From the NCBI GenBank assembly GCA_016928495.1, contig JAFGKQ010000291.1, positions 1-9,660 on the forward strand: 9,660 bases of DNA, in the 5' to 3' direction. Positions 1 to 7,602 of this stretch are shown here, one piece after another (position 1 is the stretch's first letter; every line of letters begins with the position of its first letter). Under the pieces are notes generated by a model. The model worked only from the letters and a program-made list of their open reading frames with translations, made no database searches and was not told the origin of the DNA. The position numbers were made by a program, and so were the translations under genes. This DNA is from Candidatus Fermentibacterales bacterium (GTDB taxonomy: Bacteria > Fermentibacterota > Fermentibacteria > Fermentibacterales > JAFGKQ01).

Positions 1-1101
1 GCGGGAGAGGGGCAGGACTGCGATCCTGATCGGGGCAAGGGAAGGGGGCAGCCTCAGCACGACTCTTGTCCTTCCCTCTATCTCGTCCTCGTCGTAGCAG
101 TCGAGCATGACGGCCAGAAGGGTCCGCCCGACCCCCCCGCTGGTCTCGACCACCCACGGGACGATCTTCTCGTTGCCGGCCTGGTCTACGAAGGACAGGT
201 CCTGGCCGCTGACCCGCATCTGAGCGGCAAGATCGTAGTCCGTTCGATTGGCGATTCCCTCGAGCTCCCCGAAGCCTCCCGGAGCGAAGGGAAACGCGTA
301 CTCGATGTCAACGCAGGAGGCTGCGTAGTGAGCCAGCTCGCCCTCCGCGTGCGGGCGCAGCCGCAGGTTCGACTCCCTGATACCAAGGGAGAGGTACCAG
401 GATCTCCTGGCGTCCACCCAGTATTCCATCCAGACTGCGGCCTCGTCAGGCCTGCAGAAGAACTCCATCTCCATCTGTTCGAACTCGCGGGAACGGAAGA
501 TGAAGTTCCTGGGAGTTATCTCGTTGCGGAAAGCCTTCCCTATCTGGGCGATCCCGAAGGGAAGGGACAGCCTCGTGGATGTGCAGATGTTCCTGAAGTT
601 CGCGAAGATCGACTGACATGTCTCGGGGCGGAGGTAGACCACCGCAGCCTCATCCTCGACCGGCCCCATGTGGGTCCTGAACATCAGCCCGAACTCCCTG
701 GGCTGCGTTAGATCGCCTCCGCAGTTGGGGCAGGTCTCGCCCTCCAGGGAGTCCGCCTTGAACCTGCTCCGGCACTTCAGGCAGTCCACGAGGGGATCAT
801 GGAAGTGCTCGACGTGGCCCGATGCCCGCCAGACCTCCGGGTGGGTGATGATGCTGGTATCTATGCCCACCACGTTCTTGCGGGTGCGGACCATCTCGTT
901 CCACCAGCTCGCCTCGATGTTCCGTTTGAGCTCGACACCGAGCGGACCGTAGTCCCATGCGGACTGAAGCCCTCCGTATATCTCACCGGACTGGTAGACG
1001 AAGCCCAGCCTCTTCGACAGGGAGGTGATCTTCTTCATCAGGTCCCCGGCTGCGGCTTCTTCGCCTGCGTCTCCGGCCCTCAGGTCCTCATCCTGCATCA
1101 T
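1..1101 (-). CDS. glyS: Glycyl-tRNA synthetase, single-chain (alpha2) class II type; 3' end outside the window
   Basis: This enzyme charges tRNA-Gly with glycine using ATP in the cytoplasm. The frame is open from 1101 to the left edge, giving 367 codons; the C-terminal anticodon-binding part is cut off. Visible landmarks are EIYGGLQSAWDYGPLGVELK near residues 40-59, a zinc-type cluster C107/C110/C124/C127, LRPETCQSIFANF at 157-169 (family form close to LRPETAQGIFVNF), motif 2 with GKAFRNE at 188-194, EGIANRTDYDL near 281-291, and motif 3 VVETSGGVGRT at 317-327. ATG 1101 has GGAGG nine bases upstream and overlaps the end of recO by 14 bases. An alternative ATG at 1038 (MKKITSLSKR) matches the usual family start better and has GGGGA just upstream, so the first 21 acidic residues may not be translated. 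The architecture is the homodimeric type, not the GlyQ/GlyS tetramer. Confidence 0.97.
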   Translation of the reverse strand, partial: MMQDEDLRAGDAGEEAAAGDLMKKITSLSKRLGFVYQSGEIYGGLQSAWDYGPLGVELKRNIEASWWNEMVRTRKNVVGIDTSIITHPEVWRASGHVEHFHDPLVDCLKCRSRFKADSLEGETCPNCGGDLTQPREFGLMFRTHMGPVEDEAAVVYLRPETCQSIFANFRNICTSTRLSLPFGIAQIGKAFRNEITPRNFIFRSREFEQMEMEFFCRPDEAAVWMEYWVDARRSWYLSLGIRESNLRLRPHAEGELAHYAASCVDIEYAFPFAPGGFGELEGIANRTDYDLAAQMRVSGQDLSFVDQAGNEKIVPWVVETSGGVGRTLLAVMLDCYDEDEIEGRTRVVLRLPPSLAPIRIAVLPLSR

Positions 1102-1840
1102 TCTCGAGATCCTCCAGGATATCCAGTGATCGGAGCCGCAGGCGGTTCTGCAACTGCGCCTCCACGAAGGCCCTGAGGAGATCGTGACACTGCCTGTGAC
1201 CACCCTTCCAGAGCCTGATTCTGCAGGCGGCTTCGAGCCCGCCTTCCCTGACCTTCCTCAGGTACTCGATGACACCCTTAGGCACTTCCCGGACATCGGT
1301 GCCGCAGGCTTCGCACACCACACCACCGCTCCTGGCGCTGAACCTGGCCGAGTCGCCCGTCTCCCTGCCGCACAGAGTACACCTCCGCAGCTCGATCCCC
1401 ATTCCGGCCAGCCGCACGAGCGACTCCACTCCCGCGCAGGTCACTGCCCACCTGTCCGGCAGGACACAGAGCCCGGCCAGAGTCCTGGCGATCAGATGGA
1501 AGACGGGCTGGCTGGGTTCGTTGCCGTACATCAGGCCCAGCACCCACTCCCCGAACAGGCAGGCGTGTCCGAAGGCCAGGGGATCCGACCTGAGGGCCTG
1601 ATTATGTTCCATAGCGCTCGCCGAAGTAATGGTGTCGAGCTCCCTGCCCTCCCGCCTGCTCAGTCCCACCTCGACGAGGGAGAACAGCTCCAGTTGCCCT
1701 GCGAAGCTGCTCCCGGGCCTCAGTGCCCCCTTGGCCATGGCGGAGGTTCGCCCCAGATCGAGCGAGTAGAGAGTCAGGATCAGCGATGAATCGCTCCAGC
1801 GGACCTGCCTGAGAACGAAGGCCGGAGTAGTCAGCCTCAA
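1088..1840 (-). CDS. recO: DNA repair protein RecO
   Basis: RecO works with RecR, and RecF where present, to load RecA on SSB-coated single-stranded DNA during recombinational repair. The 250-residue product has the usual family length. The N-terminal OB fold begins with TPAFVLRQVRWSDSSLILTL and includes AKGALRP near residues 36-42. The middle is helical, with a zinc-finger pair C154-x2-C157 and C176-x2-C179. The start is TTG at 1840, whose TTGA overlaps the TGA stop of the upstream CBS gene by four bases; GGAG sits about five bases upstream. The 3' end runs 14 bases into the glycyl-tRNA synthetase gene. RecO beside a glycyl-tRNA synthetase gene is a common bacterial arrangement. Sequence divergence is high, as is usual for RecO, but the finger and fold order make the call firm. 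Confidence 0.93.
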   Translation of the reverse strand: MRLTTPAFVLRQVRWSDSSLILTLYSLDLGRTSAMAKGALRPGSSFAGQLELFSLVEVGLSRREGRELDTITSASAMEHNQALRSDPLAFGHACLFGEWVLGLMYGNEPSQPVFHLIARTLAGLCVLPDRWAVTCAGVESLVRLAGMGIELRRCTLCGRETGDSARFSARSGGVVCEACGTDVREVPKGVIEYLRKVREGGLEAACRIRLWKGGHRQCHDLLRAFVEAQLQNRLRLRSLDILEDLENDAG

Positions 1841-3066
1841 TGCTGCTCCGGGTACCCGCCGTCCCTCGGACCGGCCGCGACGGGAGCAACCTTCACGAGC
1901 AGGACGCGCTGGCGCCTGACCTTCTCCACTGTGAACCTGTAGCCCGACAGCTCCACCGACTCCCCCGGCTTCGGGATCTTGGAGAAGGCTCTGTAGACCA
2001 TTCCTCCGAGAGTCTCGAAGTCCATCGAGTCGAACGAGCTCCCGAGAAGATCGTTGAGGTCGTCGAGAGGCAGCCTTGCGTCTATCCTGAAAGCGCCTCG
2101 CCCGAGAGACTGTATCAGCGGGGACTCGGCGTCGAACTCGTCCTGGATCTCTCCGAAGACCTCCTCCACGATGTCCTCTATGGTCACCAGCCCGGCGGTG
2201 CCGCCGTACTCGTCCACGACTATGGCCATGTGGATCCGGTGTGACTGGAGCTCCCTGAAGAGGTTGTCTATTCTCTTGTACTCGGGCACGAAGTAGGGCT
2301 CCCGCAGGATGTCCTTCATGCCTATCTGCTGGGAGCCGCCCTCGGCCAGCGCCGAGAGAAGGTCCTTGGCGTGGAGTATGCCGACGATCTCATCGATCTT
2401 CTCACGGTAGACGGGCAGTCTCGAGTGGCCGGCACGCTCCACCTCCCGGGCCACATCGAGAAGGTCGTCCTTCAGCTCCACGCAGATCATGTCGATCCTG
2501 GGCACCATCACCTCACGGACCATCTTGTCCGAGAAGTCCACGATGCTGTCGATGAGCTCCTGCTCCTGATCGTAGTCGTCCTGATCGCCCTTCTCCCTGC
2601 GCTGCTCGAGCCACAGGAAGTCGGGCGGCACGGCAAGCCACTCGTCCGCGCTCGACTCCTGCCCGTCGCGCTCACCGAACAGCAACCTGACCGGTACCCC
2701 GAACAGCATCCCGGCGAGGAGCGAATAGGGCCTGCAGATCCCGGCCATCCTGTCGGGATGGGTGTGACCGAGCCAGGAGGGAAGCACCTGGCCCACGAGC
2801 AGCACGACCAGGGACAGGGAGACGAGAAGTGCCCAGACCGGCAGAGGGAAGGACCCCGTGAGAAGCACCAAGCCGGCCCCGCAGGCCAGAAGGGCAAGCG
2901 ACCTGGCCAGCCAGTCCACCAGCAGATGGAAGGCCGCAAGCTTCCTTCGATCGGAAGGGTCCCGTCCTCTCTCCGCCAGAAGGGAGGGCAGCGAGGCCCT
3001 GGAGGCGCTGCTGAAGAAGAGGACCAGCAGGCCGGCCAGGTAGGCGAGCAGTCCCGCTGGACTCAT
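1837..3066 (-). CDS. CorC/HlyC-family membrane protein with paired CBS domains
   Basis: This is a 409-residue hemolysin-like/CorC family protein, whose relatives are linked to Mg2+ and Co2+ handling. Hydrophobic segments lie near residues 4-20, 46-70, 75-98 and 110-130 and resemble a short, divergent CNNM/DUF21 region. A charged linker (residues 155-170, rich in D, E, Q and K) follows. The CBS pair spans about 183-305: it begins with VREVMVPRIDM and ends in the family signature DEYGGTAGLVTIEDIVEEVFG (285-305, quoted here in part as DEYGGTAGLVTIED). A CorC_HlyC C-terminal domain covers about 315-393. The start ATG at 3066 overlaps the TGA of ybeY as ATGA, with GGAG about seven bases upstream, which suggests translational coupling. 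The Proteobacterial neighbour of ybeY, ybeX, belongs to the same family but lacks a membrane region. The exact substrate is not known. Confidence 0.95.
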   Translation of the reverse strand: MSPAGLLAYLAGLLVLFFSSASRASLPSLLAERGRDPSDRRKLAAFHLLVDWLARSLALLACGAGLVLLTGSFPLPVWALLVSLSLVVLLVGQVLPSWLGHTHPDRMAGICRPYSLLAGMLFGVPVRLLFGERDGQESSADEWLAVPPDFLWLEQRREKGDQDDYDQEQELIDSIVDFSDKMVREVMVPRIDMICVELKDDLLDVAREVERAGHSRLPVYREKIDEIVGILHAKDLLSALAEGGSQQIGMKDILREPYFVPEYKRIDNLFRELQSHRIHMAIVVDEYGGTAGLVTIEDIVEEVFGEIQDEFDAESPLIQSLGRGAFRIDARLPLDDLNDLLGSSFDSMDFETLGGMVYRAFSKIPKPGESVELSGYRFTVEKVRRQRVLLVKVAPVAAGPRDGGYPEQH

Positions 3067-3455
3067 GAAGCAGCTCCGTGAGCCATAGCCATCCCTACCA
3101 TGCTCGAAACCTCCCGCTGCATCGCTTCGGAGTCCTCCTCCGACTGGTGATCCATGCCCGCGAGATGGAGGTAGCCATGGAAGACCCTCTCGAGAAGGGC
3201 CTCGAGACCATCACAGGCCCTCTCGTTGACGAACACCACACCTTCGACCGCAGCGCCATCCCCATCGGAGAGATCGAACGAGAGCACGTCCGTCGGTCTA
3301 TCCAGGTGACGATAGGCCCTGTTCAGCACACGCATGTGCCCGGGGTCCACCAGGACAATCTCAACGGTCCCCTCGAGAAGAGGAGCGATCATCTCTCGAA
3401 GGGTGTCCTCCCGGTATCGAGAGCGATCGGGATCAGGAATGCTGACTGTCAACAT
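3063..3455 (-). CDS. ybeY: YbeY endoribonuclease / rRNA maturation factor, short form
   Basis: YbeY is a zinc-dependent endoribonuclease involved in 16S rRNA 3'-end maturation and 70S ribosome quality control. The 130-residue product contains the family zinc motif HGYLHLAGMDH with H93, H97 and H103, preceded by LNRAYRHLDRPTDVLSFDLS at 44-63. It is shorter than typical members (about 150 or more). The missing residues fall between the GVVFVNERA strand (72-80) and the catalytic helix, where most members carry a longer helical stretch. ATG 3455 lies inside the end of the upstream HD gene (23-base overlap). Its only Shine-Dalgarno-like bases, GGAG, touch the start codon, so TTG 3452 is an alternative, and translation probably depends on coupling to the upstream gene. 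It ends four bases into the CorC-type gene. Confidence 0.95.
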   Translation of the reverse strand: MLTVSIPDPDRSRYREDTLREMIAPLLEGTVEIVLVDPGHMRVLNRAYRHLDRPTDVLSFDLSDGDGAAVEGVVFVNERACDGLEALLERVFHGYLHLAGMDHQSEEDSEAMQREVSSMVGMAMAHGAAS

Positions 3456-5514
3456 CTCCGGGACCGGGATATCCCCGAACGCGCTCGTGATGCCTGCTGA
3501 GCAGGACCTGGACGAAGGTCTCCTCTATCGTTTTCAGATCCGCCCTGGTTATGCTGCACTCGTCGAACTGGCCCTCGTCGTCCCTGTCCTCTATCACGCT
3601 GCGTACCGTCTCCTCTATCGTTTCTGCGGTGGGCGACGTCAGCGCCTTTACCGCTGATTCCACGTAGTCCGCCAGAAGCACGATTGCTGCCTCGCGGGTC
3701 TGTGGCGCAGGGCCGTCGTAGGTGAAGTCCGCAGGATCGACGTCATCCGGCTTCATGGCTTCCCGCTGAGCCTTCTGGAGGAAGTATCTGGCGGTCGTGG
3801 TCCCGTGGCTCTGCTGGATGATGTCGATGATGGGTGCAGGTATCCTGTGCTGCCTGGCAAGCCTGACGCCGTCGGCCACGTGGGAGATGATGGTGCGTGC
3901 GCTCTGGAGCGGGGTAAGCTCGTCGTGCGGGTCCTTGCGGTCCTCTCCCATGAGCCTGACGTTCTCGATGAAGTGAGATGGCTTCAGGACCTTGCCGATG
4001 TCGTGATACAGTCCTCCCGCCTCGGCGAGCTGGCTGTCGGCCCCGATGGCCCTGGCAGCCTCGGCTGCAAGGTCCGCAACCGCTTGAGAATGCTGCCAGG
4101 TACCCATGGCTTTCCTGCCGAGCTCGAGCAGGAGCGGGTTCTGGCGGTCGCTTGCCTCGCCGATCGCCAGAGTGGTGCTGACACGGAACACCGACTCGAA
4201 GCTGGCAATGAGGGCATGAGCAGCCCCTATGCCCAGAATCGGCGAAACGGCAAGCTCTATCACCGAGGTCCCCCAGGACGGGCCCCCGAAGGAGCGGCCG
4301 AGCAGGACCATCACCAGGAATGCCGCCAGTCCGCCGAAGGAGGAGAAGACGATGCTCCTGGTGGTGCTGCTGCGTCTCCTCACGTCCTTCATCGCGTAGG
4401 AGGCGAGCGAGCCCTGCGCGAATATCACGAGGCCTCCGGTGTATGGATGCGGCTGATTGGCGGCTACTGCCATGGCGAAGATGGCCGAGAGCACCAGACC
4501 ATGCCTGGGATGGAAGAAGATGCTGGTCAGAACCGCTCCGAAAACCACGAAGGAAGCGAAGGAGACGTCGTAGACGTTCCTGAGGATGACCCAGGCCAGC
4601 CCCGTGGCCAGGAAGGATAGCAGCCAGGCGGTAGACAGCACCAGTGCCTGGCTGGAGGAGCCCCAGGCCTCCGGCATCTGGTCGTGGACGTAGATGGCGG
4701 CGATGGTCAGGAGAAGCAGGATCAGCAGGATCCGTCCGGCGACATAGGCGTGGCTTCTCTCCTGAAGCCAGGTGGACTCGGAATCGCGCAGCGCAGCGAG
4801 ATACCTGAGGGTCGTCGCCGTCACGGTCCCTCCGGGCCTGACCAGGGTGTCTCCCGCCCTGATCATCGTGTCGACGACCGACACGAGCGCCATCTCGGCC
4901 TCGACCCGCTCGTCTCTGCGGACCCGGTCGATCCTGACGTTGGGGACGAGAATCCATATGGCGGCGGAGTCGCTCACGGGAACCGGGCCTCTCTCCGTCA
5001 GGAGTCTCAGGAGCCTGGACCTGGCCTCGGCGAGGGTCCGCACTCCGAGCTCGCCGAGACTCCGCTCGCTCCCCTCGGTGCTGTCCCTGCTGAGGATGGC
5101 GATCTCGCCCGGGTAGATGAGTCGGATGGAGTCCATGCTCACCACGCCCCGGTCGTACATGGAGCCCAGCTCGCGGAGCATGCCGCGGGCGTAGGTCGAG
5201 TCATCGCCGGAGCCCGCGAGCAGTGGCTGCAGCTCCTGCTCCATGCGCCTCTCGAGCCGGGGCCATACCGACTCGTCGTACCGCAGATAGACGGGGACCC
5301 CGTCCGCCGCAGCACTTCGCCTGGCCTCGAGCTCCTCGCCGGTAACGGGGACCTCGAACTCGACGGGCGAGATGACGCCCTCCCGGCTGATCATGCCGCT
5401 CTCCAGCTCGTAGTCGAGCACCGCTCGCGATGGGCTGAAGACCCAGGTGTAGGCGACCGTCATCACCAGGCCCACGACCATCCAGAGGTAGCGAGTCCTT
5501 GCCGGCTCAGCCAT
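3433..5514 (-). CDS. pgpH: 7TM-HD family cyclic-di-AMP phosphodiesterase (PgpH-like)
   Basis: PgpH-type membrane phosphodiesterases hydrolyse cyclic di-AMP to pApA. The 693-residue product fits the family in length and layout. One N-terminal transmembrane helix (residues 8-26) is followed by an extracytoplasmic 7TMR-HDED-type region to about 255, then a multi-helix membrane block (about 259-440) and a cytoplasmic HD domain. HD landmarks are WQHS (H475), GLYHDIGKV (H504, D505), [15 protein letters not shown] (H545), QQSHGT (H570) and LLADYVES (D616), so the metal ligands look intact. I chose ATG 5514 ([10 protein letters not shown]) because GGGAG lies eight bases upstream and the helix follows at once; the frame is open upstream to 5586. 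It overlaps phoH by 8 bases and ybeY by 23. No diadenylate cyclase gene is in the window, so the c-di-AMP assignment rests on family and gene order. Confidence 0.95.
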   Translation of the reverse strand: MAEPARTRYLWMVVGLVMTVAYTWVFSPSRAVLDYELESGMISREGVISPVEFEVPVTGEELEARRSAAADGVPVYLRYDESVWPRLERRMEQELQPLLAGSGDDSTYARGMLRELGSMYDRGVVSMDSIRLIYPGEIAILSRDSTEGSERSLGELGVRTLAEARSRLLRLLTERGPVPVSDSAAIWILVPNVRIDRVRRDERVEAEMALVSVVDTMIRAGDTLVRPGGTVTATTLRYLAALRDSESTWLQERSHAYVAGRILLILLLLTIAAIYVHDQMPEAWGSSSQALVLSTAWLLSFLATGLAWVILRNVYDVSFASFVVFGAVLTSIFFHPRHGLVLSAIFAMAVAANQPHPYTGGLVIFAQGSLASYAMKDVRRRSSTTRSIVFSSFGGLAAFLVMVLLGRSFGGPSWGTSVIELAVSPILGIGAAHALIASFESVFRVSTTLAIGEASDRQNPLLLELGRKAMGTWQHSQAVADLAAEAARAIGADSQLAEAGGLYHDIGKVLKPSHFIENVRLMGEDRKDPHDELTPLQSARTIISHVADGVRLARQHRIPAPIIDIIQQSHGTTTARYFLQKAQREAMKPDDVDPADFTYDGPAPQTREAAIVLLADYVESAVKALTSPTAETIEETVRSVIEDRDDEGQFDECSITRADLKTIEETFVQVLLSRHHERVRGYPGPGDVDSQHS

Positions 5515-6469
5515 CCCGGCCACTCCCTTCCGTGTACCTGCTGAAGGCGGAGATGACCTTCTGGACCAGGGGGTGCCTGACCACATCGGTCTCGTCGAGG
5601 TACACGAACTCGACCCCGTCTATGTCAGCAAGCACGGTCTGGATTACGACCAGGCCCGACCGCGAGACGGGCTGGAGGTCTATCTGTGTGATGTCGCCGG
5701 TGATGACGGCCCGCGATGTGTGCCCCAGCCTGGTGAGGAACATCTTGAGCTGGGTCACGGTGGTGTTCTGGGCCTCGTCCAGGATGACGAAGGCGTTGTT
5801 GAGGGTCCTGCCTCGCATGTAGGCGAGAGGGGCCACCTCTATGACGCCCGAGTCCATGCTCCTCTTCACTCTCTGGGGCGAGAGGGTGTCGTTGAGTGCG
5901 TCGTATATGGGCCTCAGGTAAGGGTCTATCTTCTGCTGGAGGTCTCCCGGCAGGAAGCCGAGGTTCTCTCCGGCCTCGACCGCAGGGCGGGTTATGATGA
6001 TCCTTTCCACTGCTCCGGATCGCAGGCAGCTCACGGCGCAGGCTACCGCGAGAAACGTCTTCCCCGTCCCTGCCGGCCCGATGCTTATCACGATCTCGGA
6101 TCTTCCGACGGCCTTCAGGTAACTGGCCTGTCCGGGCGTGCGCGGAACCACGAAGCCGGCGCGTCCGGGGACCTTCAGCTCCGGCCCATCGCCCCCGCTC
6201 ATCGAGAACCTCAGTACCCTCTCGAGGCTCTGGTCGTCCAGCCTCCCGGTCAGGCGCAGCTCTCTCTGCAGCTCCCTGACTGCACCGCAAGCCCGCTCTA
6301 TCGCGTCATCCTCACCGGAGAAGCGAAGGTAGCCCTCGCGGTAGACCGGCTTCACGCCGAATCTCTCGCCGAGGGAGCGCAGAACGGCGTCACCGGGTCC
6401 GAAGAGCCCGGGGGCGTCTTCTATGCGGACCCGTATCCCGTCCGGTCTTGTGTCGTCAGAGTCGCTCAT
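5507..6469 (-). CDS. phoH: PhoH-like ATPase (YbeZ type)
   Basis: This 320-residue P-loop ATPase of the PhoH family is cytoplasmic and is thought to act in RNA metabolism, often together with YbeY. An N-terminal region (about 1-100) resembles a small nucleic-acid-binding fold. The PhoH ATPase core follows with Walker A GPAGTGKT (131-138), the family motif [16 protein letters not shown] (161-176), [17 protein letters not shown] (221-237) carrying Walker B, and [10 protein letters not shown] (256-265). The length is normal. ATG 6469 is the first gene start after the terminator at 6507-6546, so phoH heads the six-gene left operon; its Shine-Dalgarno (GCGAG) is weak. The stop overlaps the HD gene by eight bases. 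Its position two genes from ybeY supports the YbeZ-like reading; the cellular substrate is not settled for the family. Confidence 0.97.
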   Translation of the reverse strand: MSDSDDTRPDGIRVRIEDAPGLFGPGDAVLRSLGERFGVKPVYREGYLRFSGEDDAIERACGAVRELQRELRLTGRLDDQSLERVLRFSMSGGDGPELKVPGRAGFVVPRTPGQASYLKAVGRSEIVISIGPAGTGKTFLAVACAVSCLRSGAVERIIITRPAVEAGENLGFLPGDLQQKIDPYLRPIYDALNDTLSPQRVKRSMDSGVIEVAPLAYMRGRTLNNAFVILDEAQNTTVTQLKMFLTRLGHTSRAVITGDITQIDLQPVSRSGLVVIQTVLADIDGVEFVYLDETDVVRHPLVQKVISAFSRYTEGSGRDG

Positions 6470-6480
6470 CTCGCTTGACC

Positions 6481-6512
6481 GTTATATGCCGAAAGAAGCT
6501 CAAGAGAAAAAG
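6481..6512 (-). promoter_or_regulatory. Possible promoter for the phoH operon (weak)
   Basis: Only about 43 bases separate the terminator stem from the phoH ATG. They contain an AT-rich TATAAC (6486-6481, read on the minus strand) that could be a -10 element. No good -35 is seen; at suitable spacing there is only the T-rich tail of the terminator. If used, transcription would start about five bases before phoH, close to leaderless. Partial read-through of the terminator is the alternative way to supply the operon. Confidence 0.2.
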
Positions 6513-6546
6513 GGAGCTCCCCGCCGCCGAGACGGCGGGGAGCTCC
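6507..6546 (-). terminator. Strong intrinsic terminator after the LysM gene
   Basis: A perfect 14-bp inverted repeat (arms 6533-6546 and 6513-6526) with a six-base loop (6527-6532) is followed on the minus strand by C then TTTTT (6511-6507). It begins 21 bases after the LysM stop codon. The plus-strand side has no T-run, so it acts in the minus direction. It separates the lipoprotein/LysM unit from the phoH operon. Confidence 0.92.
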
Positions 6547-6567
6547 GGACAAGGGACGGGACTGCTA

Positions 6568-7233
6568 CTAGTAACCGGACCTCGAGGAGCGAGGCACATC
6601 CAGAACCTGACCCGGGTAGATCAGGTTCGGGTTGCTGATCTGGCCGCGGTTCCCCTCGTAGAGCTCGGGCCAACGCCCTCTGTCACCATAGACGGTGGCG
6701 TAGCCGGCGATCTTGCCGAGGTAGTCGCCAGCCACCACAGTGTAGCGGCTGACAAGCGGAACCGGCACCCAGATGTGGTCGCCGGCATAGATGAGATTCG
6801 GGTCTCTGATCATGTCGCGGTTGCGCTCGTATATCAGAGGCCACTTCGTGCCATCACCGTAGTAGTAGTGATAGGAAGCGATCTTCCACAGGCACTCGCC
6901 CTCGATGATGAGGTGGCTGACGCCGGCGCCGCGCAGACGGTTGATCTCGGCGCGAAGCTCGTTGATCTGGCGCTGCAGGTCAGCGATCTGGTTCTCCAGA
7001 TCCTGCTTCTGAGCCCTGAGCGGAAGCACCAGAGGCTCCCACTCGGCATACCTGTCGTCGGCCTCGGCCTTCACCCACTCCCAGTAAGCGATCTGGAGAG
7101 GCAGGTCCTTGTTGCCCATCGCCTCGATCTCTTGACGGCTGTACTGAGACAGATCCTCGGCCGACCAGCTCGCGGCGTATACAGCCGAGCTGAGGCCGAG
7201 GCAGAGAGCCATGACAAGCACGAAACGCTTCAT
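6568..7233 (-). CDS. Secreted coiled-coil protein with two LysM domains
   Basis: The 221-residue product looks like a peptidoglycan-binding envelope protein. An N-terminal signal peptide (MKRFVLVMALCLG, hydrophobic to about residue 19) has a likely signal peptidase I site after VYA at 18-20. A helical region ends in a heptad-like coiled coil (about 68-102). Two LysM domains follow, at about 106-157 and 163-214; each has the YGD..(K/R)WP.(I/L)YE.NR and NLIY.G pattern of YgaU-like LysM modules. The first has ECLWKIA where GDTLWKIA is usual and carries the only cysteine of the mature protein (C113). ATG 7233 is chosen because GGGGAGGAGG lies seven bases upstream; an in-frame ATG at 7254 would translate the Shine-Dalgarno itself. 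The gene starts 20 bases after the lipoprotein stop and ends before a strong terminator. The specific role is unknown. Confidence 0.92.
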   Translation of the reverse strand: MKRFVLVMALCLGLSSAVYAASWSAEDLSQYSRQEIEAMGNKDLPLQIAYWEWVKAEADDRYAEWEPLVLPLRAQKQDLENQIADLQRQINELRAEINRLRGAGVSHLIIEGECLWKIASYHYYYGDGTKWPLIYERNRDMIRDPNLIYAGDHIWVPVPLVSRYTVVAGDYLGKIAGYATVYGDRGRWPELYEGNRGQISNPNLIYPGQVLDVPRSSRSGY

Positions 7234-7240
7234 AGTTCTT

Positions 7241-7250
7241 CCTCCTCCCC
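7241..7250 (-). promoter_or_regulatory. Ribosome binding site that decides the LysM gene start
   Basis: GGGGAGGAGG (minus strand) lies seven bases before ATG 7233. It rules against the upstream ATG at 7254, which overlaps the lipoprotein stop codon as TAATG. Confidence 0.85.
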
Positions 7251-7253
7251 TCA

Positions 7254-7526
7254 TTAACGGCTGCCGCCACCCAGGCTCTCGTACTCGGCCTGGAGCTCGG
7301 CAAGTTCAGCCTGAAGTGCCTCGATCTCGGCTTCCAGCTCAGGAATGTCTTCGAGCAGCTGGTAGTACTCGGCCTCGATGGCGTCGGCTCTCTGCTCTGC
7401 GGCCAGAGCTGCCGCGCGAGCGTCGTCTCTGGCTCGGATCATCTCTTCGCTGGGGCCGCAGGCCGAAGCCAGCAGTGCGAAGCTGATGAAAGCCAGGCAG
7501 AGCCAGACCATTCTGGTCTTGAGCAT
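7254..7526 (-). CDS. Small coiled-coil lipoprotein
   Basis: A 90-residue protein of no named family that I recognise. It opens with a positively charged n-region (MLKTR), a hydrophobic core and a lipobox LASAC, giving lipidated Cys23 after signal peptidase II cleavage. The mature part (about 67 residues) is almost entirely charged helix, rich in A, E and L: alanine-rich near 34-48, then LEAEIEALQAELAELQAEY near 65-83 with clear heptads. It ends in a short GGGSR tail. The form recalls small Lpp-like periplasmic helices, but there is no C-terminal lysine for peptidoglycan linkage and no sequence match to Lpp that I can claim. ATG 7526 is preceded at eight bases by AGGAGG; the frame stays open upstream to 7592 with an unlikely acidic leader. 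It is the first gene of a two-gene unit with the LysM protein. Confidence 0.85.
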   Translation of the reverse strand: MLKTRMVWLCLAFISFALLASACGPSEEMIRARDDARAAALAAEQRADAIEAEYYQLLEDIPELEAEIEALQAELAELQAEYESLGGGSR

Positions 7527-7534
7527 ACCCGGAA

Positions 7535-7540
7535 CCTCCT
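7535..7540 (-). promoter_or_regulatory. Ribosome binding site that decides the lipoprotein start
   Basis: AGGAGG on the minus strand, eight bases before ATG 7526. It places the signal peptide exactly at the N-terminus and rules against starts at 7559 or 7592. Confidence 0.85.
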
Positions 7541-7602
7541 CTCGTTCCTCTCGATTCATGGTCATCCAAATTGCCCGAGGCAGACCCCACACTAACTCGG
7601 TC

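Noticed and set aside
328-1176. Plus-strand open frames at the left end
   Set aside because: They are antisense to the glycyl-tRNA synthetase frame, which is unbroken and carries all class II motifs.
3518-3623. 16-base direct repeat GTCTCCTCTATCGTTT at 3518 and 3608
   Set aside because: The copies are exactly 90 bases apart, in frame, and both encode TIEET in the HD protein tail. This fits a local coding coincidence or small helical repeat, not a mobile or regulatory repeat.
3743-4957. 404-codon minus-strand open frame inside the HD gene
   Set aside because: It is a shifted-frame shadow of the 7TM-HD gene, rich in R, G and H, and without family motifs.
5515-5586. Extended start of the HD gene from 5586
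   Set aside because: The extra 24 residues lie within the phoH end, look like shadow sequence and would put a basic stretch before a transmembrane helix that fits ATG 5514 and its SD.
3805-6478. Long open frames on the plus strand (for example 3805-4620, 4684-5544 and 5573-6478)
   Set aside because: They lie opposite the well-supported HD and phoH genes, show low-complexity translations rich in G, R, P and H, have no family motifs and are expected in GC-rich DNA.
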